Origin: CAYRHJ01 sp964424105
Lineage (GTDB): Bacteria; Planctomycetota; Phycisphaerae; UBA1845
Direction of reading: 5' to 3'
Assembly (NCBI GenBank): GCA_964424105.1
Contig: CAYRHJ010000011.1
Location: 62,001 to 126,000 of the forward strand
DNA: 64,000 bases
The notes under the pieces are model-generated. The model made no database searches. It was not told the origin of the DNA and worked only from the letters and a program-made list of their open reading frames with translations. A program made the translations under genes and the position numbers. Below, piece after piece: positions 46,023 through 53,783 of the stretch. Position 1 is the stretch's first letter. Each line of letters begins with the position of its first letter.

Positions 46023-46793
46023 TCAATTGCTGGCTCCCGCGCTCGATCCAGCCTTGGTGCCGGCATCAGCCATGCCTACTTCCGTATCGGAAAACAACGA
46101 CGCGATCGTTGCATAACAGCAGAATCGCAGATAGTGACGTTGGCTGGCCAGATGTTTTCGCCACCCCAGGGGCGATTCGGTGGATTGCCCCCGCCGCGCG
46201 AATTTTCGGACCTCGTGGCGCACCCGATCATGGGACGCATCGAACACGCGTGTCGATTCCGCGAGGATGCCCGGGACGGCCATCGATATTCCGATGTCCG
46301 GCGACGGGGCGCCGTATCTGGACACCTCGACCGGATTGAAAGCCGCCGACGCGGCGCGTGGGCGGCGCCCATACAACTGGGCTGAGATGCCAACCACGGG
46401 AGGGTCATAGGGGTCAAACTCCGTCGCGGAAAAAACCAATATCGCGTCAGCACCGATCAGCCCGGCTAATTCCAGGGCGTGGCCCGCTGACTCCACTCGC
46501 TCTCGGCCTTGATTTTTCAAGACCGCCAAGACCCGATTCACCGGGATGACTCGTACATCATCGACGTAGCTCAACTCGCTGGCCATCAGGTCCGCGAATT
46601 GATTGACGTCCAGGTCAGGCGACCCGCTCACGTTGAGCGCGGGGGCCACCGCGATCGTCATCGGGCCCAGCACGCTGTTTCGTACGCGGACAGGCCCTAC
46701 GGTCTGCGGCGCACATCCGGGCATGCAGACCATCGCGATCAGCAACCACGGGCGTAAATTCTGCCCGCAACGACTCCCCCAAGACAATACCAT
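46023..46793 (-). CDS. Lipoprotein with CsgG/TolB-N-like domain
   Basis: Protein of 256 aa with signal peptide and lipobox (LLIAMVCMPGC), so probably an outer-membrane lipoprotein. The mature region PMTIAVAPALNVSGSPDLDV, QFADLMASELSYVDDVRVIP, VNRVLAVLKNQG, GADAILVFSATEFDPYDPP follows the pattern of CsgG/TolB-N-like domains in which a small secreted protein is assembled at the envelope. The neighbouring leftward gene upstream is a beta-propeller lipoprotein, so the two may work together; this is inference. Confidence 0.72.
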   Translation of the reverse strand: MVLSWGSRCGQNLRPWLLIAMVCMPGCAPQTVGPVRVRNSVLGPMTIAVAPALNVSGSPDLDVNQFADLMASELSYVDDVRVIPVNRVLAVLKNQGRERVESAGHALELAGLIGADAILVFSATEFDPYDPPVVGISAQLYGRRPRAASAAFNPVEVSRYGAPSPDIGISMAVPGILAESTRVFDASHDRVRHEVRKFARRGQSTESPLGWRKHLASQRHYLRFCCYATIASLFSDTEVGMADAGTKAGSSAGASN

Positions 46794-46919
46794 CCCTGTT
46801 GTCCCACCTTCGTCGTCGATCGGAACCCACCGTCCGTGTGGGTGCGCCGTTGAGCGCCAGTGAAATCATCGTCCATTCGTCGAGCGGTCTTAACGATCAA
46901 GAGCGCCAAGCCCGACTAT

Positions 46920-48080
46920 TTAAGACCCATCACCGACGGATAGTCCAACCGGCGTCATTGGGGCCGGGGTGTCGTTTCGGGCAACCGGCATCGACGACTC
47001 GGTACCGCCCGGTGTGGGCATCACGCTCCAGATATTTTCGTGGCCATTTCGCGTACTCGTGAAAAACACGCGACCGTCCGGTGACCACGTGGGCGAAAAA
47101 TTGGCGGTGTGACCGTCCGTCAGCCGAATGCGCGAACCGCCTTCCGCATCCATGGTCCAGATGTCCGAGGCTTCGAATCGAACACCGAATGCGGGATCCT
47201 GCGGTACGGAGGTCGCGACAGTCGTATAGGCGATCCGCCGCCCGTCGCGGCTCCACGACGGAGAAATCATGGCAAAATCTGCGCTGGCGGCGACTTCCGT
47301 TGGATAGCGCGGCTCGCCTTCCAATATTTCTATTGTCCAAATGCTGTACCAGCGGCTGCCACGCTCCCGCGCTCGCTGAAAGAGCAGCATTTCGCCCGCG
47401 GGCGACCATTCCGGGAACACGCCGTAGCCAAGAAAAGTCGCGGAAGAATGTTCCATGGCCGGCGCGATCCACAATTCCCATTGTCCGCCCTGCCGAGGCA
47501 AAGCCGAGAACGCCAAGGTCCGGCCATCCGGCGACCACGTCGGATGGACTTCGTCCATGGGCGAGTCCGTGACTTGAATGGGCTGTTGACCGTCGATGCC
47601 GATCATCCAGATGTCGAAGTTGCCGGTACGATCACTCGCAAAGGCCACCACTTGACCGTCGGGACTGAAGACCGGTTGAATGTCCGACGCCGGGTCCGAC
47701 GTCAACTGCGTGACGGCTGTTCCGTTAACGGACTTGACGTATAGATTCGGTGTGTGGCTGTGTCGTGTGGATGCGAACACAATTCGATCGCCGGGCGCGT
47801 CCAGATGACAATCAAAATCCGCCCCCTCCGGTGTGTAGGAATGCTGAAGCAACGAACCGCGGGATCGTCCCCAATGGGCTACGTCTCCGCGGCTGGGCAA
47901 ACCTCCGAACAACGTCAGTTCATTGTCTCTCGACGCCGCGAGATCCGGTTGACTGGGATGTTGAATCACCAGAACGGTTGACGAGTCATCGCGGGGCCCG
48001 CAAGCGGGCAAAACCACGGCCAGCACAATCGCGCCATACCGAATCGCGCCGTTTCCATAAAATCGTGAATCCGTATTCAT
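46920..48080 (-). CDS. TolB-like beta-propeller lipoprotein
   Basis: Predicted periplasmic lipoprotein of about 386 aa. ATG 48080 gives the signal peptide with lipobox (IVLAVVLPACG). The body is a WD40/PD40-type propeller: DIQPVFSPDGQVVAFASDRT, EVHPTWSPDGRTLAFSALP, GVFPEWSPAGEMLLFQRA, ISPSWSRDGRRIAYTT, ANFSPTWSPDGRVFFTSTRN. Repeats of this type occur in TolB and related Pal-associated proteins. Other TolB functions (Tol-Pal bridging) cannot be claimed because tolQRA and pal are not here. Confidence 0.85.
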   Translation of the reverse strand: MNTDSRFYGNGAIRYGAIVLAVVLPACGPRDDSSTVLVIQHPSQPDLAASRDNELTLFGGLPSRGDVAHWGRSRGSLLQHSYTPEGADFDCHLDAPGDRIVFASTRHSHTPNLYVKSVNGTAVTQLTSDPASDIQPVFSPDGQVVAFASDRTGNFDIWMIGIDGQQPIQVTDSPMDEVHPTWSPDGRTLAFSALPRQGGQWELWIAPAMEHSSATFLGYGVFPEWSPAGEMLLFQRARERGSRWYSIWTIEILEGEPRYPTEVAASADFAMISPSWSRDGRRIAYTTVATSVPQDPAFGVRFEASDIWTMDAEGGSRIRLTDGHTANFSPTWSPDGRVFFTSTRNGHENIWSVMPTPGGTESSMPVARNDTPAPMTPVGLSVGDGS

Positions 48081-48555
48081 AACCTTGTGGACTTGGTTAT
48101 CCCTGATTCGATTCGAAATCGGTTCACAGGCGTACCCAACCCGCGCCACGCAGGCCGGGCGACACATGCTGCTCATCGGCTAGCGGACCAAACCGGTGCA
48201 GTTAGTGTGACTGCCCGGGGGACGCGCTGTGTCCGATAATGTCCATGTGTTATCGACAGGGATTGAGGGCGACTTGAAAGAGAGTCGATTTCTCACCTGA
48301 AGCCACCGCGGCCACGAACTCCGCAAGCCTGGTCGAATCCAAGTTGACGTGATCGTGGGAATTGGCGACGATAGGCCGGTAGCGTGTCGGGTGACAGCAT
48401 TGGGAATAGAATTCCAACGTATCGGCTGCCGGCGATGAGGAGGCGGTCGAATTGGGCCTGAACAAGGGCATCCAACGCGATCGGCTGCCGCGCGAGGCAC
48501 GTCGGCCATTGGATTTGATACGTGGACGAGCGCCTGCAATGGGAAGACGCAAGAC
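48081..48555. other. Intergenic, 475 bases, possible coding remnant on the minus strand
   Basis: A minus-strand stretch (about 48470 to 48250) encodes ADTLEFYSQCCHPTRYRPIV and NSHDHVNLDSTRLAEFVAAV with sensible codon use, ending in a proper stop, but no start region in the same frame is convincing. An adjacent frame is also protein-like, so it could be a frameshifted gene remnant. I do not recognise the family. Confidence 0.3.
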
Positions 48556-48954
48556 GTGACGATCGCCACACAGACGGCACAATTTGCGGTCGAAATACCT
48601 ACGCTGACGGCTTGGGGGAAGATTTTTTCGGTGTTGCTGTTGGCAGCGCTGGGTGTGGCCTACTTGGTTTGGCGCCGGCCTGTGATGCAGGCTCGAGCAA
48701 TTCTGGAGACGTCGCCCCTCGGCACGCGCGACCGATCGACGACGCTGGTAGATTGGGGCTTGTACGTCAAGGCATTGATTGCGCTGGACGGTTTGGCACT
48801 GATCGCTGTGGCTGCATTGAAGCTTTCGGGCCGGACGGTGGGGGGCATTGACGTTCTGGGCGTGTTGGCTTCCGGCGCGATTGTTGCGTTCGTGGTCCAT
48901 TTGCTTATCCTAGGCCGCGGAACGGATTCGACGGATCACGACCGGAATCGCTAA
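48556..48954 (+). CDS. Small membrane protein opening with an IPTL-like segment
   Basis: Protein of 132 aa with GTG start. MTIATQTAQFAVEIPTLTAW then GKIFSVLLLAALGVAYLVWR matches an IPTL-CTERM tail, yet it is at the N-terminus and is followed by a short loop (ARAILETSPLGTRDRSTTL) and two more helices (LYVKALIALDGLALIAVAAL, LGVLASGAIVAFVVHLLILG). Possible readings are a broken gene whose front was lost, or a distinct three-helix protein that resembles the signal by chance. No strong Shine-Dalgarno sequence is seen. Confidence 0.55.
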   Translation: MTIATQTAQFAVEIPTLTAWGKIFSVLLLAALGVAYLVWRRPVMQARAILETSPLGTRDRSTTLVDWGLYVKALIALDGLALIAVAALKLSGRTVGGIDVLGVLASGAIVAFVVHLLILGRGTDSTDHDRNR

Positions 48955-49045
48955 ACTTCGCCAGTTGAATGGTCCACGTCGTGATTGCTTCGCTGCCGGC
49001 CGATTGGTATGCGTTCCGCGAGGAACAACGCGCGATCGGCGTTTT

Positions 49046-49162
49046 GATGACGAAGCGGGTGCCGATGACGAAGCGGGTTCTGACCGTCAGACCGACTCCG
49101 TAGGGGAAACCGGATCCGATGATGAAACCGGGTCCGATGACGAAGTCGGCGCGGATGATGAA
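49046..49162 (+). repeat. 18-bp repeat array abutting tRNA-Val
   Basis: About six and a half units of 18 bp (GATGACGAAGCGGGTGCC type) run from 49046 to 49162, ending at the first base of the tRNA. Units 3-4 are diverged. They would encode acidic GADDEAGSD-like peptide, but the only ORF here runs into the tRNA and is spurious. Confidence 0.85.
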
Positions 49163-49236
49163 GGGCGATTAGCTCAGTTGGCTAGAGCGCCTGCTCGACA
49201 CGCAGGAGGTCACAGGTTCAAGTCCTGTATCGCCCA
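49163..49236 (+). tRNA. tRNA-Val (anticodon GAC)
   Basis: Cloverleaf of 74 bases: acceptor GGGCGAT/ATCGCCC, D stem GCTC/GAGC, anticodon stem CCTGC/GCAGG, loop TCGACAC, variable AGGTC, T stem ACAGG/CCTGT with loop TTCAAGT, discriminator A. Anticodon GAC reads valine codons. Position 33 is C instead of the near-universal U. CCA is not encoded. Confidence 0.95.
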
Positions 49237-49602
49237 TGACCTATCACCTGATGGAATGCGGGGCATTTTCGATATAAGCCAAGCAGTATCCAATAAAACG
49301 TCCATTTAATCATCGACTCCACTCCTATACCAAAGTCCCCGCCGGATTGACACGGCAGTCGGTAACATCATTTCCTAAAACGGGTTATGAATTGGTTGCC
49401 ACGTCGAGTCCTGCCACTTCGACAGTCGGATAGGGCTGGCCAAAAGACGTTGCCGAACGTAACATATTATCACATAAATGATTACGTCTCGCGTCATGCC
49501 TGGCATACGCCTTGCTAGCAATTAGGCGTGGAATGACACTGGCATTGAAGGACAACAGGGCGCAGGATGAACTGTGCGTTACATCGAAAAGGAGGTTTAG
49601 CC
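49237..49602. other. Intergenic, 366 bases, Hsp20 upstream region
   Basis: AT-rich. It carries an inverted repeat ACGCCT-TGCTAGCAATT-AGGCGT at about 49507-49529, with an inner TTGCTAGCAA palindrome, about 75 bases before the Hsp20 start. It may be an operator or a structured leader. No CIRCE or clear sigma element is seen. Confidence 0.45.
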
Positions 49603-50034
49603 ATGTTAGCGACAGGACTAAGGAAATCACCGTTGGGTCGTTGGGGTCTGGACGCGTTTTCGGAGTTGGACCGGTTCGCAAACGCAGTGGGTGTGGGCAA
49701 CGGTTCTCAGTTTGCCGTCCAATTGGACGTTCGCGAGGACGACAACCACTACGTGATCGAAGCTGATCTGCCGGGATTCAAGAAAGAGGACGTTGACGTT
49801 ACGTTTCAGGACGGTGTGTTGACGTTCAGCGGTGAGCGGACGCACGAGCAGGCCGGCGAGGGCAAGAATTATCATTACATCGAGCGGCGCACGGGACGAT
49901 TCGCCCGCTCCGTTCGTCTGCCGGACGGCGTGGACCCGGACTCGGTCGACGCGTCATTGAAGGATGGCGTCTTGACCGTTCGGTTGGCCAAGACCGAGGA
50001 GGTCAAGCCTCGCCGAATCGAAGTGAAGTGCTAA
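49603..50034 (+). CDS. Hsp20/alpha-crystallin small heat-shock protein
   Basis: ATP-independent chaperone of 143 aa that holds unfolding proteins. AGGAGG about 8 bases before the ATG fixes the start MLATGLRKSPLGRWGLDAF. The alpha-crystallin domain is clear: FAVQLDVREDDNHYVIEADL then PGFKKEDVDVTFQDGVLTFS, RRTGRFARSVRLPDGVDPDS and VDASLKDGVLTVRLAKTEEV. The end is PRRIEVK, close to the IxI-type tail (RRIEV). Preceded by a palindrome that could regulate it. Confidence 0.95.
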   Translation: MLATGLRKSPLGRWGLDAFSELDRFANAVGVGNGSQFAVQLDVREDDNHYVIEADLPGFKKEDVDVTFQDGVLTFSGERTHEQAGEGKNYHYIERRTGRFARSVRLPDGVDPDSVDASLKDGVLTVRLAKTEEVKPRRIEVKC

Positions 50035-50099
50035 GTCGCAATCGCTTGGCGAAAATCGCATGATCGACCGGCGACCCATTGGGTCGCAACCGAATGAAT

Positions 50100-50135
50100 G
50101 GGCCGTGCTTGTAAAAGGGTGCGGCCTATATTTTT
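50100..50135 (+). terminator. Probable terminator of the Hsp20 gene
   Basis: GGCCG (50101-50105) pairs with CGGCC (50122-50126), followed by TATATTTTTC. A short stem but a clear T-run, 65 bases after the stop. Confidence 0.55.
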
Positions 50136-50154
50136 CTCGTCACGGTCAGCGCGC

Positions 50155-50189
50155 AAAAATGAGGCCGCCGGGTTGGCTCCGGCGACCTC
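50155..50189 (-). terminator. Rho-independent terminator of the PEP-CTERM protein gene
   Basis: On the minus strand GAGGTCGCCGG, a 7-base loop and CCGGCGGCCTC, followed by ATTTTTG. Eleven-bp stem, one internal mismatch, just after the leftward gene. Confidence 0.85.
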
Positions 50190-50231
50190 GCAAGGATGCT
50201 CGGTGCGTGGTTCGGGTCTGAAGGAACCGTA

Positions 50232-50597
50232 CTATCGGCGGCGGCGAAGGAAGGTGACACCGCTGCCCAGCATCAAGATGACCGTAGCCGGTTCCGGTGC
50301 GATCAACGCGCCGGACCTGACGCTAATCCGCTCGTCCATGGCGTGGTCATCGAGATTGGGATCCGCTGAACCCATTTGAGGCCTGACGTTCGGCTGTGAG
50401 ACCGTCGTCTCGTTTTGCACCCTTTCATTGGAATCGTTACAAATCGTACTGTTTCGAATCGGCTTGGAATCCGGGATCGGCACGTCGCACGCTGCATGAA
50501 CGTCGCAGGTCGTGAAACGTTGTCGAGCGTGACCGTTCGCGCTGCAGATGCTTGAAAGGACGGCCAAGCTGATCCCAAACCGGAAATAAAGTTTCAA
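50232..50597 (-). CDS. Small PEP-CTERM protein
   Basis: Secreted protein of 121 aa. N-terminal signal peptide MKLYFRFGISLAVLSSICSA. The body (DVPIPDSKPIRNSTICND, DERISVRSGALI) is short and unrecognised. The C-terminus APEPATVILMLGSGVTFLRR is a typical PEP-CTERM tail (Pro-Glu-Pro, helix, basic end), recognised by exosortase in other bacteria. No exosortase gene is in the window. Confidence 0.82.
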   Translation of the reverse strand: MKLYFRFGISLAVLSSICSANGHARQRFTTCDVHAACDVPIPDSKPIRNSTICNDSNERVQNETTVSQPNVRPQMGSADPNLDDHAMDERISVRSGALIAPEPATVILMLGSGVTFLRRRR

Positions 50598-50994
50598 AGT
50601 TCATTCCCCATTGTCGCGTCCGCTCCGCCCCACTGACCGTCGTCCGACGTGAACCGCTGGTCTTCGTCGGTCGATGGCGGACGCCACGAGACCGATGTTG
50701 CTCGGTCAAGTGACACAAGAGTGTCGTCTACTTTCTTTCATCGGCTCCCCCACCTCCAAAGGAGGTGGGCCACCCGGCCGATGTTGCTTGGCCGATGTTG
50801 CTCGGTCAAGTGACTGTAGGCGCGGCGATGGATCGGCTCAAGCGCGGTGACGAAAAGTTTGGCTTCCAGTAAAACCGCAACGCGAGCGGGTGTTGGATGG
50901 GGTTTGGGGAAATGAACGATTCGAACGTCATTAGGGGACTTGTTTGCGGACCTGAAATTTCGGGAGGATGCGCGGGGCTGCGAATGGTCCACCA
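50598..50994. other. Intergenic, 397 bases, with short repeats and hairpin
   Basis: GACCGATGTTGCTCGGTCAA then GTGAC-type sequence occurs at about 50690 and 50795, with a shorter copy between, and CCACCTCC-AAA-GGAGGTGG (about 50752-50770) forms a perfect hairpin without a T-run. No gene is supported. Confidence 0.5.
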
Positions 50995-52044
50995 TCAATT
51001 GAGAATGACGTTTCCGGTGCCGCGGAAAACCTCGCCGATGACGAGCGGTTTTTCCCGGACCGATTTCAAACGTCTGATGACGCGGGTCGCTTCGCGCGGC
51101 TTGACGATGATGACGAAGCCGATGCCCATGTTGAACACTCGAAACATTTCCTGATCGCTGACACCGAATTCCTGCAAGAAGTGAAAGACAGGTAACGGAG
51201 TCCAGCTTGTGGTGTGGATCACCGCGTCGCAGTTTTTGCCGATGGCCCGGGCGACGTTTTCCTGCAAGCCGCCGCCGGTGACGTGGGCCATGCCGGTTAC
51301 GCAGGCGTGCATGTTTCGCCCGCGGAGCACGTGCCGGACGGGTTTGACGTAGATGCGTGTGGTGCGGAGCAGTGCGTCGGCGGGTGATTCGCCAAGGTCG
51401 GCCTGGGTGCGTGACAGCGAAATCCGGCGACGGTCTATCAGTTTGCGTACGAGCGAGAAGCCGTTGGAATGCAGGCCGCTGGAAGGTAGGCCTATCAGGA
51501 CGTCGCCGGGTTTGACGCGGCGGGGATCGATGATTCTGCTTTCATCGACGACGCCGACGGCGAAGCCGGCCAAGTCGAAGTGGCCACGATGATACAGGTC
51601 GGGCATCTCCGCGGTTTCACCGCCGAGCAGGGCGCATCCAGCCTGTTTACAACCGTCGGCCATTCCGTCGAGGAGCGCGGAACAGGTGTCAGGGTTGAGT
51701 TTGTTGACGGCCAGGTAATCGAGGAAGAAGAGCGGTTGAGCGCCACAGGTGATCAGGTCATTGACGTTCATGGCGACCAGATCAATGCCGAGTCCTCGGA
51801 TGCGGCGGGCCTTGATGCCCAGAAGTATTTTGGTGCCCACGCCGTCGGCACACCCAACCAGGACGGGACGTTTGTGGTTGGATCGGGGCGACCCGCGGTT
51901 CAAGCGCATGAGTCCGGCGAACGCGCCGGGTCGGGAAATAACTTGTGGACCTTGCGTACGGGACAGGGTCGATTGGATGCGACGCACCCAATGTTCGTTG
52001 GCGGAGATGTCGACGCCGGCGGATTTGTAGGTCATCGATTTCAC
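50995..52044 (-). CDS. purM: Phosphoribosylformylglycinamidine cyclo-ligase PurM
   Basis: Closes the imidazole ring to give AIR in purine synthesis (step 5). Protein of 349 aa. MTYKSAGVDISANEHWVRRI is the usual N-terminus (the preceding Met-Lys-Ser are optional; ATG 52035 is the alternative start). ATP-binding motifs follow: VGCADGVGTKILLGIKARRI, NDLITCGAQPLFFLDYLAVN, CALLGGETAEMPDLYHRGHF then DLAGFAVGVVD, GDVLIGLPSSGLHSNGFSLV and THVTGGGLQENVAR-like AHVTGGGLQENVARAIG. It follows purF in the same direction with about 94 bases between, so they are probably co-transcribed. Confidence 0.96.
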   Translation of the reverse strand: MKSMTYKSAGVDISANEHWVRRIQSTLSRTQGPQVISRPGAFAGLMRLNRGSPRSNHKRPVLVGCADGVGTKILLGIKARRIRGLGIDLVAMNVNDLITCGAQPLFFLDYLAVNKLNPDTCSALLDGMADGCKQAGCALLGGETAEMPDLYHRGHFDLAGFAVGVVDESRIIDPRRVKPGDVLIGLPSSGLHSNGFSLVRKLIDRRRISLSRTQADLGESPADALLRTTRIYVKPVRHVLRGRNMHACVTGMAHVTGGGLQENVARAIGKNCDAVIHTTSWTPLPVFHFLQEFGVSDQEMFRVFNMGIGFVIIVKPREATRVIRRLKSVREKPLVIGEVFRGTGNVILN

Positions 52045-52138
52045 GGATGGGAATTCCGGGATTGGCGAAATGCGATTTCACGGGCCGGCGGAGGATGTAA
52101 ACCGCGGGCCTGTGCTGGATGTGGCACCCCGCAAATCA

Positions 52139-53719
52139 TTACGCACCCCGCCGATCATCGCGACCCCACCGATCGTTGCGCGCTGAATGGGGCACCCCCG
52201 CCAGGGGCGATTCCATGGCGAATTTATCGAACGACTCGCTGACCTGTACGGGATAGTCTCCGCTGAAGCAGGCTGTGCAGTATTTTTCCGCGGGCCAGCG
52301 CACACAGCCGAGCATGCCCTCGTGCGACAAGTAATGCAGGGAGTCGACTTCCAGGAATTGGCGAATCTGCTCGATGCTGCGGTTGGTGGCGATGAGGCGG
52401 GACTTGTCGGGGAAATCGATGCCGAAATAACAGCCGTGTCGAATGGGCGGGCTGGCGACACGGAGGTGTATTTCCTTGGCGCCGGCTTTTCGCAGGGCAC
52501 CCATTTTCCCGCGCGTGGTCGTGCCGCGGACGACGGAATCTTCAACGACGACCAAGCGCTTGTCCCGGACGACGTCCTTGATGACCCTGAGCTTGACCTT
52601 GACTTCGTGATCGCGCGCCGTCTGATCGGGCATGATGAATGACCGGCCCGCGAAATGGCTGGTGGTGAACCCGCGACCCAGCGGTAGGCCGCTTTCATGG
52701 CTGTAGCCGAGGGCTGCGCAACGGGCACAGTTGGGAACGGCGATGACCAGATCGACGTCGGCGGGCGCTTCCACCGCGAGTCGACGGCCCATGCGTTCGC
52801 GGACGATGTGCACGCTTTCACCGAAGATGTTGCTGGAAGGATCGGCAAAGTAGATGTGCTCGAAAATACAGGCGGCTCCGCGACCGCTCGTATCGAGGCC
52901 GAATCGCTGAGATTCCAGTCCACCGTCGGAAATGGTCAGAATCTCGCCCGGTTCAATGTCACGAATGTATTCGGCGTCGATAATATCCAAGGCCACCGTT
53001 TCGGAGGCGACGACGTAGGCTTGGTTGGCGAGGCGCCCCAGGCAAAGTGGTCGAAAGCCCAGCGGATCGCGAACGGCGACCATTCTGTCGGGAAAAAGAA
53101 TCAGCAGGCTGTAGGCGCCCTGCAGGTGATTCAAGACGTGGGCCAGTGGGTTGGGTTCCTGCTGGTGGGAGGGATCGGCCAGCAGGTGAATAATAATCTC
53201 GGTGTCGCTGGTCGTCTGAAAAATGCAACCGTGGGCCTCGTAACGTTGCCGGAGCAGGGCGGCGTTGGTGAGGTTTCCGTTGTGGGCGACAGCCACCTGA
53301 TCGCCGGCGTTTTCTAACATGAGCGGCTGGGCATTGCTGTCCACGCAGGCACCCGTCGTGGAATATCGCACGTGGCCGATGGCGATGGGGTTTTTGATCT
53401 CGTCGAGCTTTTGCCTGTTGAACACGTCGTTGACCAAACCGACACCGGCAGATCGAACCATTCGTTGCCGATTGCTGGAACAGATGCCGGCGGATTCCTG
53501 ACCGCGGTGTTGAAGTGCGAACAGCCCAAGATGGGTGAGCGCGACGGCGTCTTGATGACCAAAGACGCCGAACAAACCGCAATGGTGTCTGATCGACGGC
53601 GACCGGGGAATCGAATGGTGCGGGGCGGCATGGACGTCCGATCGGGCAGGTATAAATGGTCGTCTGGATTCCGGCGTTCGCCGGAATGACGGATGCAGGC
53701 GGAATTCACTCGATCCCAT
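52139..53719 (-). CDS. purF: Amidophosphoribosyltransferase PurF with repeat-derived leader
   Basis: Commits PRPP and glutamine to purine synthesis. The mature N-terminal nucleophile is Cys47 (HHCGLFGVFGHQDAVALTHL), then GLFALQHRGQESAGI, HVRYSTTG, AHNGNLTN and the PRPP loop VVVEDSVVRGTTTRGKMGAL. KYCTACFSGDYP and CVRWPAEKYC near the end suggest the Fe-S cluster type of PurF. The family uses a short propeptide cut before the Cys; here the 46-residue leader contains SFRRTPESRR, encoded by a palindromic repeat (53664-53692). No in-frame ATG, GTG or TTG lies between the repeat and the Cys, so the long leader is the only standard start. Confidence 0.94.
   Translation of the reverse strand: MGSSEFRLHPSFRRTPESRRPFIPARSDVHAAPHHSIPRSPSIRHHCGLFGVFGHQDAVALTHLGLFALQHRGQESAGICSSNRQRMVRSAGVGLVNDVFNRQKLDEIKNPIAIGHVRYSTTGACVDSNAQPLMLENAGDQVAVAHNGNLTNAALLRQRYEAHGCIFQTTSDTEIIIHLLADPSHQQEPNPLAHVLNHLQGAYSLLILFPDRMVAVRDPLGFRPLCLGRLANQAYVVASETVALDIIDAEYIRDIEPGEILTISDGGLESQRFGLDTSGRGAACIFEHIYFADPSSNIFGESVHIVRERMGRRLAVEAPADVDLVIAVPNCARCAALGYSHESGLPLGRGFTTSHFAGRSFIMPDQTARDHEVKVKLRVIKDVVRDKRLVVVEDSVVRGTTTRGKMGALRKAGAKEIHLRVASPPIRHGCYFGIDFPDKSRLIATNRSIEQIRQFLEVDSLHYLSHEGMLGCVRWPAEKYCTACFSGDYPVQVSESFDKFAMESPLAGVPHSARNDRWGRDDRRGA
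53664..53692. repeat. Palindromic repeat inside the purF leader
   Basis: CTGGATTCCGGCGTTCGCCG then GAATGACGG, read on the minus strand as SFRRTPESR within the PurF N-terminal extension. Confidence 0.88.
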
Positions 53720-53783
53720 GCGTTCCCATTATGGGACGTAGGACGAATTGGTCAACGCGCGTCGGCAAGTGATGACATGAAAA

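Noticed and set aside
48965..49309. 114-aa ORF with acidic repeats
   Set aside because: It runs straight through tRNA-Val (LAQLARAPARHAGGHRFKS is the usual translation of such a tRNA) and is built on the 18-bp repeat.
50752..50770. CCACCTCC-AAA-GGAGGTGG as a terminator
   Set aside because: No T-run on either side and no gene ending next to it.
52078..52923. 281-aa minus-strand ORF rich in Ser/Pro
   Set aside because: Off-frame shadow of purF; no protein-like features.
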